The notes below the pieces were generated by a model. The model was not told where the DNA came from. It saw nothing but the letters and a program-made list of their open reading frames with translations, and searched no databases. A DNA stretch of 64,000 bases from Microthrixaceae bacterium (lineage in GTDB: Bacteria > Actinomycetota > Acidimicrobiia > Acidimicrobiales > DATDAH01): assembly GCA_020637195.1 (NCBI GenBank), contig JACJWK010000002.1, forward strand, positions 62,001-126,000. The letters run 5' to 3'. Positions 44,570-53,128 of this stretch are shown here, piece after piece (the stretch's first letter is position 1; each line of letters starts with the position of its first letter). A program made the translations under genes and the position numbers.

Positions 44570-44815
44570 TCACTCGTCGGGGATGGCCTCCCACCACTGG
44601 CACCACCAGTCGGCACCCACGAGGATGCGCAGCTTCTGGTGCCAGCAGTACGACAGGTCGGCGGTGGGCTCGAGGTAGTACCGGCAGTTGTCGCACCGCT
44701 CGTCGCCGGACGGGTGGCCGACGAGCACGGCGTTGGACGCCAGGATGCGCAGCTCCATCGAGAGCTTCTCGTCGATCTCCTTGGGCTCGGGCTCGGGGAT
44801 CTCGTAGTCGGACAT
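44570..44815 (-). CDS. 81-residue four-cysteine protein, HiPIP-like Cys pattern
   Basis: A tiny protein absent from usual catalogues. Its N-terminal 25 residues are acidic and proline-rich (MSDYEIPEPEPKEIDEKL). Then come CDNC (Cys41, Cys44), SYCWHQ (Cys57) and ADWWCQWWE (Cys72). The spacing C-x2-C-x12-C-x14-C and the closing W-W-C-x2-W resemble high-potential iron-sulfur proteins and the small subunits of benzylsuccinate synthase, which share a HiPIP-like fold. No signal peptide is seen. The ATG at 44815 is 7 nt after TAGGTT (44828-44823), a clear leaderless start. It lies alone in an intergenic gap between divergent genes. Confidence 0.6.
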   Translation of the reverse strand: MSDYEIPEPEPKEIDEKLSMELRILASNAVLVGHPSGDERCDNCRYYLEPTADLSYCWHQKLRILVGADWWCQWWEAIPDE

Positions 44816-44908
44816 GCGGGCGAACCTACCCGGCGCCGACCGCGGCCCACCCGTCGGGCGGGCGGCCCGCCGCCGGGTACGGTCGCGGCACCGCACGAGG
44901 AGGCCCCC

Positions 44909-46078
44909 ATGAGCGGAAGCGTCGGGCCGCTGCTGCCCGCCGACGAGCGCTTCGACCACCAGATCGTCGACACCTTCGCCACCGTGGCCCAGACCGACCT
45001 CGGGTGGACCGAGAAGGTGTGCGGCATGGCCTGCGCGCGCGACGGCTCGCTCCAGGTCGGCTTCGGGTTCGGCAAGTACACCAACCGCGACGTGATGGAC
45101 GGGTACGGCGGCATCTCCCAGGGTGTGGCCCAGCGCACGGTCCGGGCGAGCCGCCGGCTGTCACCCGACCCGTCGTCGACCGTCATCGGCCCGCTGCGCT
45201 ACGAGGTGGTCGAGCCCCTCCGGGCGATCCGGGTGGTGCTCGAGCCGAACGAGGCGCAGCCCCTGGCCTTCGACGTCACGGTCCGCGGCGTCGTGCCCTG
45301 CTTCCTCGAGGAGCGCGAGGACTGGCGGGTGCCGAGCCAGTACCGGTACCAGGCCCACCAGGTCCGGTACCACCAGGCGGGGGTGGCCGAGGGCTGGGTC
45401 GAGGTCGAGGGCGAGCGGACGGCGATCACGCCCGAGGCGTGGGTCGGCACCCGGGACCACTCCTGGGGGGTCCGGCCCGACGTCGGCCTGCCCGTCGCCG
45501 ACCTCGAGCACCCCGAGCGCCCGCCCGAGCTGTCCGTCGTGGCGATCTGGAACCCCGTGCTGCTCACCCGCGACGACGGGTCGCAGTACGCGCTGCACCA
45601 CTACCTGCGGCGTATCGAGATCCCGGACCTCTACCGCGACGAGCGCTTCCAGGGGGGCGTCGAGCACCCCGACGGCACCAAGGAGCTGTTCGCCGCCCAC
45701 ACGCCCGAGATCCGCTTCGATCCGGTGAACCGGCGGTTCCTCGGCGGTCGGTTCGGGTTCACGATGGCCGACGGCACCGCCCGTCCGGTCGACGTCGAGG
45801 TCGTGAGCGAGACCGGGTTCCACCTGGGCACCGGCCTCTACCACGGGTTCGACGGCTGGCACCACGGGTCGTTCCGGGGGACCGTCCACGTCGACGGCGA
45901 GCTCGTCGCGGACTGCTCCACGCGCGAGTCGGCCGAGCGGGTCCACCAGATCCGCGACTGCGTCGTGCGGGTGACCGACCCGGTGGGCGGCGGCGTGGGC
46001 ATCGGCAACTGCCAGACCGTGGCGCTGGGCGCCTTCCCCGACTGGGGCCTCCCCACCGCGGACGACTCCTTCCTTTGA
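44909..46078 (+). CDS. Conserved hypothetical protein, lipocalin-like beta-rich domain
   Basis: A 389-residue soluble protein. DHQIVDTFATVAQTDLGWTEK, GFGFGKYTNRDVMDGYGG and two related halves with strand-rich repeats (NEAQPLAFDVTVRGVVPCFL ... ; HSWGVRPDVGLPV) resemble actinobacterial proteins of the hydroxyneurosporene-synthase/AttH or DUF706x type, but I cannot confirm the family. Cys38, Cys42 and a GVPCF cysteine are spaced along it. The ATG at 44909 follows GGAGG; TACGGT about 30 nt upstream is a probable -10. Divergent from the four-cysteine protein, and not obviously linked to the following ABC genes. Confidence 0.55.
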   Translation: MSGSVGPLLPADERFDHQIVDTFATVAQTDLGWTEKVCGMACARDGSLQVGFGFGKYTNRDVMDGYGGISQGVAQRTVRASRRLSPDPSSTVIGPLRYEVVEPLRAIRVVLEPNEAQPLAFDVTVRGVVPCFLEEREDWRVPSQYRYQAHQVRYHQAGVAEGWVEVEGERTAITPEAWVGTRDHSWGVRPDVGLPVADLEHPERPPELSVVAIWNPVLLTRDDGSQYALHHYLRRIEIPDLYRDERFQGGVEHPDGTKELFAAHTPEIRFDPVNRRFLGGRFGFTMADGTARPVDVEVVSETGFHLGTGLYHGFDGWHHGSFRGTVHVDGELVADCSTRESAERVHQIRDCVVRVTDPVGGGVGIGNCQTVALGAFPDWGLPTADDSFL

Positions 46079-46133
46079 ACGTCTCCCTCTGAACGTCCCG
46101 GCGAGCGGTGGGCGGTGAGGGCAGACTGCGGAG

Positions 46134-47972
46134 GTGAGCGCGTGGTCGTCGAGGCTCCGCGGGCGGCAGGAGTGGAAGTTCTTCGGGGCGTTGCCGCGGG
46201 CCGACGCGCCCCTGGCCACGGCGTGGTGGGCGGTCCTGCTGCTGCGGGGGGCCCTGCCGGCCGCGTTGGCCGTCGCGATGGGGGTGGTCACCGCTGCGGT
46301 GCAGGGCGGCGACCCGCTCGCCGCGCCCCTCACCTTCCTGGGCGTGGTGTTCGTGCTCCTCCAGGTGGTGTTCCCGATCCACGCCGCGCTCAGCGCCAAC
46401 CTCGGCGACCGGACCGCCGCCTGGCTGCACGACCGGCTCACCGACGCGTGCGTGACCCCGCCCGGCGTGGCCCACCTGGAGGATCCCGAGCTGGCCAACG
46501 ACCTCCAGGTCGCCCGGGACTTCGACCTCGGCATGACCGGTCCACCGCTGTCGGTGTCGCTCGACTTCATCGCCCAGGGCCTCGCCCAGATGGTGGCGGG
46601 ACTGGTGTCGGCCGCGCTGCTGTTCGGCTTCGCCTGGTGGGCGCCGCTCGTGCTGGCGGGCGGCTGGCTCGCCACGCACTGGCTGCTCCGCGAGTCGGGC
46701 GTGTGGAAGGACCGCAACACCGACGAGGTGCGGGCCGCCCAGCGCGACGCCGACTACGCCTACCGCCTCGCGGTGGACCCGCCCGCGGCCAAGGAGCTGC
46801 GGATGTTCGGCCTCGTCGACTGGACGCTCGAGCGATTCACCGCCCGCCGCCGTCGCCTGCACGAGCTCCAGTACGAGGCCACCAAGCTGCGGGAGCGCTC
46901 GGTGCTCTCGAGCCTGGTGGTGGTGCTGGTGGCCAACGGCATCGTGTTCTGGGCCCTCGCCGACGCCGCGGTCGACGGCTCGCTGGGGCTCGGGGCGCTG
47001 GTCACCTACGGCACCGCGGCGCTCGGCGCGTCGGCCATCGCCTTCGGCGGCCTGAACTGGGCGCTCGACGGCTCCGCGGCGCCGGTGGCGGCGGTGCTGC
47101 GCCTCGAGCCGGCCATGGCTCCCGCCGGCGCCCTCGCCGCGGGCGACCGACCGGCGGACGGCCTCCCGTCCCGCGAGGTCCGCTTCCGCGACGTCACCTT
47201 CGCCTACCCGACCGGTGACGGCCGCCCGGTGCTCGACGGCTTCGACCTCACCGTCCCGGCCGGCTCGTCGCTGGCCATCGTCGGTCAGAACGGGGCCGGC
47301 AAGACCACGCTGGCCAAGCTGCTGTGCCGCCTCTACGACCCGCAGCGGGGCACGGTCGAGGTCGACGGGGTGGACCTGCGCGACGTCGACCTCGAGGCCT
47401 GGCGGCGACGGGTGACGGCGGTGTTCCAGGACTTCATCCGCTTCGAGCTGCCGCTGCGCGACAACGTCGCTCCCGGCGCGACCGACGTCCCCGACGACGT
47501 GGTGCTCGCGGCGCTGGACCAGGCGGGCGCCGCCGATCTCGCCGGGCTCGACACGATCCTCGCCAAGGGGTACCCGGGGGGCACCGACCTCTCGGGCGGC
47601 CAGTGGCAGCGGGTGGCGTTGGCCCGGGCGCTGGCGGCGGTCGAGCTCGGGGCCGGCGTGGTCCTGCTGGACGAGCCGACCGCGCAGCTCGACGTGCGGG
47701 GCGAGGCGGAGATCTTCGACCGCATCCTGGCCGCGACGCGCGACTGCACGACGATCCTCATCTCCCACCGGTTCTCGACGGTGCGCCACGCCGATCGGAT
47801 CTGCGTGCTCGAGCACGGCCGGGTGGTCGAGCTGGGCACGCACGACGAGCTGATGGCCCTCGGGGGCCGGTACCGGACGATGTTCGACCTCCAGGCCCAG
47901 CGCTTCGCCGAGGGCCTCACCGCCGAGGGCGAGGCTCCCGCCCTCGACGAGGAGGTGGCGCTCGATGGATGA
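46134..47972 (+). CDS. ABC transporter, fused permease/ATPase half (type IV exporter)
   Basis: A 612-residue protein with about six transmembrane helices in residues 15-330 and an ATPase domain in 345-580. GQNGAGKTT (about 384-392) is Walker A, LSGGQWQR (about 486-493) the signature, VVLLDEPTAQL (about 508-518) Walker B and SHRFSTVR the H-loop. It is an exporter half of about 600 residues, as in peptide- or lipid-exporting systems of the MsbA fold. The next gene encodes the other half, so the working complex is most likely a heterodimer. The GTG at 46134 has GGAGG just before it. Confidence 0.9.
   Translation: MSAWSSRLRGRQEWKFFGALPRADAPLATAWWAVLLLRGALPAALAVAMGVVTAAVQGGDPLAAPLTFLGVVFVLLQVVFPIHAALSANLGDRTAAWLHDRLTDACVTPPGVAHLEDPELANDLQVARDFDLGMTGPPLSVSLDFIAQGLAQMVAGLVSAALLFGFAWWAPLVLAGGWLATHWLLRESGVWKDRNTDEVRAAQRDADYAYRLAVDPPAAKELRMFGLVDWTLERFTARRRRLHELQYEATKLRERSVLSSLVVVLVANGIVFWALADAAVDGSLGLGALVTYGTAALGASAIAFGGLNWALDGSAAPVAAVLRLEPAMAPAGALAAGDRPADGLPSREVRFRDVTFAYPTGDGRPVLDGFDLTVPAGSSLAIVGQNGAGKTTLAKLLCRLYDPQRGTVEVDGVDLRDVDLEAWRRRVTAVFQDFIRFELPLRDNVAPGATDVPDDVVLAALDQAGAADLAGLDTILAKGYPGGTDLSGGQWQRVALARALAAVELGAGVVLLDEPTAQLDVRGEAEIFDRILAATRDCTTILISHRFSTVRHADRICVLEHGRVVELGTHDELMALGGRYRTMFDLQAQRFAEGLTAEGEAPALDEEVALDG
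47948..47967 (+). repeat. 20-bp direct repeat, copy 1 (end of the first ABC half gene)
   Basis: CGAGGAGGTGGCGCTCGATG; identical to 48021-48040. Here it encodes the last residues of the first ABC protein (..EEVALDG). The second copy supplies the ribosome site and start codon of the next ABC gene, so a short internal duplication of about 73 bp explains the layout. Confidence 0.7.
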
Positions 47973-48045
47973 GGGGCGCTCGGGGCGGGACGCCACCGAC
48001 GAGTCGGTCCGGGGACGGGCCGAGGAGGTGGCGCTCGATGTCTGA
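47965..48045 (+). CDS. 26-codon micro-ORF bridging the two ABC genes
   Basis: From ATG at 47965 (overlapping the first ABC stop TGA) an ORF of 26 codons reads MDEGRSGRDATDESVRGRAE then EVALDV and ends with TGA at 48043-48045, overlapping the start codon of the second ABC gene. Both ends are thus arranged for translational coupling, and its last eight codons are the duplicated tail of the first ABC protein. It could be a translated coupler, or an accident of the duplication. Confidence 0.35.
   Translation: MDEGRSGRDATDESVRGRAEEVALDV
48021..48040 (+). repeat. 20-bp direct repeat, copy 2 (ribosome site and ATG of the second ABC half gene)
   Basis: Exact copy of 47948-47967. Its GAGGAGG lies 9 nt before the ATG at 48038, making a strong ribosome site. 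Confidence 0.7.
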
Positions 48046-49846
48046 GTTCGCGTCCCCCGCCGGCGACGACGACCTGCCGCCGGCGCTCTCGTCGATGTGG
48101 CGCCTGTGCAAGCTGGGCTACCGGCACGAGCCCGCGCTCATGGCGGTGGCGTTCGGGCTGGCGCTGCTCGCCGCGCTGCCCGAGGCGCTGCTGGCGCTCG
48201 GCTTCGCCCTGCTGGCCGAGACCCTCGACTCGGGCGACGACACCGCCACCCGCCTGGTGCTGCTCGCGCTCGGTGCCGCGGTGGTGGCCACCTGGTTCCT
48301 GACCACGGTGTCGGCGCGGGTGCAGCGCCGGTTCCGCGACCGGGTCACCATCGCCCTCGAGGCCCACGTCGCCCGGCTCCAGGCGTCGGTGCGGACCATC
48401 GCCCACCACGAGCGCCCCGACTACCTCGACCGGCTCTCCGTCCTGCGCGACCAGGTGTTCGTGCTGGACCACATGTACATGTCGGTGTTCTCGACCGCGG
48501 GATGGGTCCTGCGCCTGACCGTCACCGTCGTGCTGCTCGCCGCCATCAGCCCGGTGCTGGTGCTGCTGGTCGTGTTCGCGCTGCCCACGGTGCTCACCTC
48601 GTCGTGGCGACCGGGGGTCGAGCGCGCCGCTCGTGAGCGGGGCGCGGCGGCCGAGCGGCTGTCCCGGCACCTGTTCACCACCGCCACCACCGCCCCGCCC
48701 GCCAAGGAGGTGCGGGTCACCGGCATCGGCCCGCGCCTGGCGACGGAGCGCCGTGTCGCGTGGGAGCGCTGGTACGGGCCCCTCGCGGCGGCCCGCACCA
48801 CCTCGGCGGTCTGGCACAGCCTGGCGTGGCTGGTGTTCGGGCTCGGCTTCGTCGGGGCGATCGTGTACGTGTCCTCGGTGCTCGACGCCTCGGTCGCCGC
48901 CGTGCTGCTGGTCCTCGGCGCCGGGTCGCGCCTGTCCGCGTACATCGGCGCCACGGTCGGCGAGATCGGCTTCCTCCGCGGCATCTGGATGGACGGGTCG
49001 CAGCGGCTCGCCTGGCTCGAGGACTACGCGGCGGCCGTCGGGTCCGAGGCGGACCGGCCCGTGCCCGAGCGGCTGTCGGACGGCATCGTCCTCGACCACG
49101 TCGACTTCGCCTACCCGGGCACGGACCGGCTCGTGCTGGAGGACGTCTCGCTGCGCCTCCCCGCCGGCGCGGTCGTCGCGGTGGTCGGCGAGAACGGCGC
49201 CGGCAAGACGACGCTCGTGAAGCTGCTGTCGAAGCTCTACGAGCCGACGGCCGGGCGGGTCCTCGTCGACGGGGCCGACCTGGCCCAGCTCGACACCGAG
49301 GCGTGGCGCGAGCGCCTGGCCGGCGCGTACCAGGACTTCTTCCGCTTCGAGCTGCTCGCTCGCCAGAGCGTCGGGCTGGGCGACGTTCCCCGCGTCGACG
49401 ACGAGGCCGCCGTCGTCGCCGCCGTGGGGCGGGCCGGCGCCGACGACGTCGTCGAGGGCTTCGAGCGGGGCCTCGACACGCAGCTCGGCCCCACGTGGCC
49501 CGACGGTGTCGAGGTGTCGTTCGGCCAGTGGCAGAAGATGGCGCTCGCCCGTGGGTTCATGCGCGAGGCGCCCCTGCTGCTCGTCCTCGACGAGCCCACC
49601 GCGGCGCTCGACGCCGAGACCGAGCACGCGCTGTTCGAGCGCTACGCCGCCGAGGCCCGCGACGAGCGGGGCGACGGCCGCATCACCGTGCTCGTGTCGC
49701 ACCGGTTCTCGACCGTGCGCATGGCCGACCTCATCGTCGTGCTCGACGGCGCCCGGGTCGTGGAGGTGGGCGGCCACGACGAGCTGGTCGCCGCCGGGGG
49801 CCAGTACGCCGAGCTGTACGAGCTCCAGGCCGGCGCCTACCGCTGA
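48038..49846 (+). CDS. ABC transporter, second permease/ATPase half, atypical signature motif
   Basis: A 602-residue partner of the preceding ABC half. About six membrane helices precede the ATPase domain: GENGAGKTT (about 385-393) is Walker A, LLLVLDEPTAALD is Walker B, SHRFSTVR the H-loop. The signature reads VSFGQWQKMAL instead of LSGGQ, so one of the two composite ATP sites is probably degenerate, as in many heterodimeric exporters. An ATG further upstream (47969) is in frame and would add an Arg-rich stretch, but the GAGGAGG makes 48038 the better start. Part of an operon of two transporter genes; the substrate is not revealed by neighbours. Confidence 0.9.
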   Translation: MSEFASPAGDDDLPPALSSMWRLCKLGYRHEPALMAVAFGLALLAALPEALLALGFALLAETLDSGDDTATRLVLLALGAAVVATWFLTTVSARVQRRFRDRVTIALEAHVARLQASVRTIAHHERPDYLDRLSVLRDQVFVLDHMYMSVFSTAGWVLRLTVTVVLLAAISPVLVLLVVFALPTVLTSSWRPGVERAARERGAAAERLSRHLFTTATTAPPAKEVRVTGIGPRLATERRVAWERWYGPLAAARTTSAVWHSLAWLVFGLGFVGAIVYVSSVLDASVAAVLLVLGAGSRLSAYIGATVGEIGFLRGIWMDGSQRLAWLEDYAAAVGSEADRPVPERLSDGIVLDHVDFAYPGTDRLVLEDVSLRLPAGAVVAVVGENGAGKTTLVKLLSKLYEPTAGRVLVDGADLAQLDTEAWRERLAGAYQDFFRFELLARQSVGLGDVPRVDDEAAVVAAVGRAGADDVVEGFERGLDTQLGPTWPDGVEVSFGQWQKMALARGFMREAPLLLVLDEPTAALDAETEHALFERYAAEARDERGDGRITVLVSHRFSTVRMADLIVVLDGARVVEVGGHDELVAAGGQYAELYELQAGAYR

Positions 49847-49944
49847 CCCGACGGCGTCCGGGGCGGGGACGAGGGCCTCGGTCCGGCGGGGGGTCGGGAG
49901 GCTGCAAGACTCGTCGCCGAGCTCCGACCCAGGGGGTGGTCCAC

Positions 49945-51381
49945 GTGCGCTTCGCCATCATCGGCGCCGGCATGTCCGGCATCCTGGCCTCGATCAAGCT
50001 GAGCGAGGCCGGCTTCGACGACCAGGTGATCTACGAGAAGGCCGACCGCCTCGGCGGCACGTGGCGGGAGAACACCTACCCGGGCATCGCCTGCGACGTC
50101 CCCTCCCACCTCTACAGCTACTCGTTCGCCCCCAACCCGGGCTGGAGCCACCAGTTCTCGCCCGGCGACGAGATCGAGGGCTACTTCGAGCGGGTGGCCG
50201 CCGACTACGGCGTCACGCCCCGCATCCGCTTCGGCGAGAAGGTCGACGGCCTCGAGTGGGGCGACGGGCGCTGGCGCATCACCACCGAGACGGGCACCAC
50301 CGACGAGGCCGAGGTGGTCATCGCCGCCACCGGGGTGCTGCACCAGCCGAACCTCCCCGACATCGCCGGGCTCGACACCTTCGCCGGCCCCTGCTTCCAC
50401 TCCGCCCGCTGGGACCACGACGTCGACCTGGCCGGCAAGCGGGTCGGGATCGTCGGCACCGGCTCGACCGCGGTGCAGATCATCTCGGCGGTCGTCGACG
50501 AGGTCGGCCACCTCGACGTGTTTCAGCGCACGCCGCCGTGGATCTTCCCCGTGCAGAACACGGCGTACTCCGAGGAGGAGCTCGCCGCGTTCCGCGAGCA
50601 GCCCGAGCGCCTGACGCAGCTGCACGACACCCTCGCCGAGCTCTTCGCCGGCTTCGCGGCGGCGGTCACCGACGCGGAGTCCGAGCAGAACAAGGGCATC
50701 GCCACGGCGTGCGTCGCCAACCTCGAGAGCAGCGTGACCGACCCCGAGCTGCGCGAGCGGCTGCGCCCCGACTACGCCCCGGCGTGCAAGCGCCTGATCA
50801 TGTCGGGCGACTACTACGAGGCCATCCAGCGGCCCAACGCCGAGGTCGTGACGGACGGCATCGAGTGCGTGGTCCCCGAGGGCGTGCGCACGAAGGACGG
50901 GGTGCTGCACGAGCTCGACGTGCTCGTGCTGGCCACCGGCTTCCGGGCCGACGCGTTCATGCGCCCCATGGACATCGTCGGGCGCGACGGCGTCACCCTG
51001 GCCGAGGCGTGGGACCCCCGGCCCAACGCGTACCTGTCGATCACGATCCCCGGGTTCCCCAACCTGTTCATGCTCAACGGCCCCAACGGCCCGGTCGGCA
51101 ACTTCTCGCTCATCGAGGTGGCCGAGCTCCAGATGGCGTACTCGATGCAGCTCATCGAGGAGGTCGCCGCGGGCCGCTGCCACGAGATCTGCGCCACCCA
51201 GGAGGCCATGGACGCCCACGAGGAGGCCCGCGTCGCCGAGATGGGCCACACCATCTGGGTGACCGGTTGTCGCAGCTGGTACCTCGACGACCGGGGCGTC
51301 CCCGCGACGTGGCCGTGGCCCTTCCAGGACTTCCGCGACGCCATGGCCGCGCCCGACCTGGCCGCCTACGACCGCCGCTGA
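49945..51381 (+). CDS. Baeyer-Villiger-type flavin monooxygenase
   Basis: A 478-residue flavoprotein. GAGMSG near the N-terminus binds FAD and GTGSTAVQ (about 171-178) NADPH. The BVMO fingerprint F-x-G-x3-H-x3-W is present as FAGPCFHSARW (146-156). It would convert a ketone to an ester or lactone with O2 and NADPH, as cyclohexanone- or steroid-type enzymes do. AGGGGG precedes the GTG at 49945; an in-frame GTG at 49936 is less well placed. It follows the ABC exporter genes by 98 bp but is read alone. Confidence 0.88.
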   Translation: MRFAIIGAGMSGILASIKLSEAGFDDQVIYEKADRLGGTWRENTYPGIACDVPSHLYSYSFAPNPGWSHQFSPGDEIEGYFERVAADYGVTPRIRFGEKVDGLEWGDGRWRITTETGTTDEAEVVIAATGVLHQPNLPDIAGLDTFAGPCFHSARWDHDVDLAGKRVGIVGTGSTAVQIISAVVDEVGHLDVFQRTPPWIFPVQNTAYSEEELAAFREQPERLTQLHDTLAELFAGFAAAVTDAESEQNKGIATACVANLESSVTDPELRERLRPDYAPACKRLIMSGDYYEAIQRPNAEVVTDGIECVVPEGVRTKDGVLHELDVLVLATGFRADAFMRPMDIVGRDGVTLAEAWDPRPNAYLSITIPGFPNLFMLNGPNGPVGNFSLIEVAELQMAYSMQLIEEVAAGRCHEICATQEAMDAHEEARVAEMGHTIWVTGCRSWYLDDRGVPATWPWPFQDFRDAMAAPDLAAYDRR

Positions 51382-51629
51382 ACTGCGGAGCTCCCGTCGA
51401 CGCGCTCGAGCACCATCTCGCCCGGTCCCACGCGGAACACCCGCGGCACCGGGTAGCCCGCGGCCCGGACGTGCTCCATCACCTCCGCCTCGGCCCGCAG
51501 GTCCCGGTCGGGCGACGGCGTGCGTCGCACGACGCGGTCGGCGCCGGCGGCGTGGACGGTGGCGTCGCGGCCGGCGGCGAGCAGCGGGCCGAGCTCGTCG
51601 TCCGGCGTGCGTCGGTCGTCGACCTCCAC
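51366..51629 (-). pseudogene. Stub of a phosphotransferase-type (APH/CHK) kinase gene
   Basis: An 87-codon minus frame reads LLAAGRDATVHAAG, VVRRTPSPDRDLRAEAEVME and GEMVLERVDGSS, which is the N-lobe start of an APH-fold kinase (nucleotide loop with the ERVDG hinge). It stops after SAVQRRS at 51366, inside the end of the BVMO gene, so the catalytic lobe is missing. A real truncated gene with the BVMO end overlapping is more likely than a frameshift because no continuation is seen on the minus strand. The GTG at 51629 would start it. Confidence 0.5.
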
Positions 51630-51639
51630 GCCGGCGACG

Positions 51640-52608
51640 CTACGCCGCCAGCGCCTCGTCGATGCGGGCGAGCACGTCGTCGGTGAGCAGGGGCAGGACG
51701 TCGAGGGCCCCGAGGTTCTCCTCGAGCTGGCTGACCTTGCTGGCGCCGAGGATGACCGAGCACACCCGCGGGTTGCGGGCCACCCAGGCGATGGCGAGCT
51801 GGCCGAGCCGGCAGCCGAGGTCGTCGGCGACCGCCTGGAGGGACCGGACCTTGCCCAGCGCGGCGTCCGTGGTGAGCAGGTCGCGCAGCCACTCGTAGCC
51901 CTCCAGCGAGAGGCGGGTGCCCTCGGGCACGCCGTCGTTGTACTTGCCCGTGAGCAGCCCCGACGCGAGCGGGCTCCAGGTGGTGAGGCCGTAGCCGAGG
52001 TCCTCGACGAGCCGGGTGTACTCCTGCTCCACCCGCCGCCGCTCCAGCAGGTGGTACTGGCTCTGCTCCATCACCGGCTTGTGCAGGTGGTGGCGGTCGG
52101 CGATGTCCCACGCCGCCCGGATCTCGTCGGCCGACCACTCCGAGGTCCCCCAGTAGAGCGCCTTGCCCGCCGCCACGATGTCGCTCATGGCCCAGACGGT
52201 CTCCTCGATCGGGGTGTCGGGGTCGGGCCGGTGGCAGTACAGGAGGTCGACGAAGTCGAGGCCGAAGCGCTCGAGGCACGGGTCGATGGCCGACAGCAGG
52301 TACTTCCGGTTCAGGGTGTTCTCGAGGTTGACGCCCTCCTTGATCCCCCAGAACAGCTTGGTGCTGACGACGTAGGTGTCGCGGTCCCACCCGAGCTCGG
52401 CGAGGGCCTGGCCCATGATGCGCTCGGACTCGCCGCCGGCGTAGGCCTCGGCGTTGTCGAAGAAGTTGACCCCTGCGTCGCGGGCCGTGCTGAGGCACTC
52501 CATGGCCAGGTCCCGGTCGACCTGCTCGCCGAACGTGACCCACGAGCCGAACGACAGCACGCTGAGCTTGAGGCCGGATCGTCCGAGGCGGCGGTACTCC
52601 ATGGGCAT
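51640..52608 (-). CDS. Aldo/keto reductase (AKR6, K+ channel beta-subunit-like)
   Basis: A 322-residue TIM-barrel oxidoreductase. MPMEYRRLGRSGLKLSVLSF and GSWVTFGEQVD match the AKR6 / KCNAB and YghZ group. Catalytic residues are expected in FFDNAEAYAGGESE (Asp, Tyr), STKLF (Lys) and CHRPDPDTP (His); the C-terminal block ILGASKVSQLEENLGAL binds NADPH. Likely substrates are aldehydes or methylglyoxal-type ketones. AGGAGA precedes the ATG at 52608 (an internal ATG at 52602 is less good). TAGGTT about 30 bp upstream is a probable -10. Confidence 0.92.
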   Translation of the reverse strand: MPMEYRRLGRSGLKLSVLSFGSWVTFGEQVDRDLAMECLSTARDAGVNFFDNAEAYAGGESERIMGQALAELGWDRDTYVVSTKLFWGIKEGVNLENTLNRKYLLSAIDPCLERFGLDFVDLLYCHRPDPDTPIEETVWAMSDIVAAGKALYWGTSEWSADEIRAAWDIADRHHLHKPVMEQSQYHLLERRRVEQEYTRLVEDLGYGLTTWSPLASGLLTGKYNDGVPEGTRLSLEGYEWLRDLLTTDAALGKVRSLQAVADDLGCRLGQLAIAWVARNPRVCSVILGASKVSQLEENLGALDVLPLLTDDVLARIDEALAA

Positions 52609-52636
52609 GGCGGCGTCTCCTGGTGGTCGGGGTCCC

Positions 52637-53128
52637 TCACAACCTAGGGGCGGGCGGGCGGACCACGGGCACCGAGATCGGGGCGTCGCCCCGGGACTCG
52701 ACGCCCGCGAGGAGCCGTTCGAGCGCTCGGGCCATCTTCGCCGCCTTGAGCTTGGCGGCGTCGGCCACCGGGCCGGTGAACCACTCGTCGACGGTGTCCT
52801 CGAACAGCTCGAGCCATCGCGCGAAGTGCTCGGGCCGGAAGGGGGTGGCGGCGTGGGCCGGCCGGTGGGCCAGCAGCGGATTGCCCTCGTAGCCCCGCTC
52901 GCCGAACAGCTGCCAGGCCCAGAAGTCCACGAGCTTGGGGATGTGGGCGGCCCAGTCCACCTCGGCGGCGGCGAAGACGGGGCCGAGCAGGTCGTCGGCG
53001 GCGGCCTGGCGGTAGAAGGACCGGACGAGCAGCTCGAGGTCCGCACCCCCGCGCAGGTCGCCCCGCGGGTCCTCGCCGACCACGTGGGCCCAGCACGCCG
53101 GATCCCCACCCCGGTCGGCGTCGGTCAT
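52637..53128 (-). CDS. Group III truncated haemoglobin
   Basis: A 163-residue globin. RSFYRQAAADDLLGPVFAAA, VDWAAHIPKLVDFWAWQLFG, YEGNPLLAHRPAHA and FRPEHFARWLELFEDTVDEW are the group III (TrHbP) pattern; histidines at 88, 92 and 101 include the proximal ligand. Such globins bind NO or O2 and are usually linked to nitrosative-stress defence. The ATG overlaps the stop of ric by 4 bp (ATGA), so it is translationally coupled to it. Its stop lies 29 bp before the aldo/keto reductase start. Confidence 0.88.
   Translation of the reverse strand: MTDADRGGDPACWAHVVGEDPRGDLRGGADLELLVRSFYRQAAADDLLGPVFAAAEVDWAAHIPKLVDFWAWQLFGERGYEGNPLLAHRPAHAATPFRPEHFARWLELFEDTVDEWFTGPVADAAKLKAAKMARALERLLAGVESRGDAPISVPVVRPPAPRL

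Noticed and set aside
47969..49846. A longer start for the second ABC half gene (ATG at 47969)
   Set aside because: It adds an Arg/Gly/Pro stretch unlike the family, whereas GAGGAGG lies 9 nt before the ATG at 48038.
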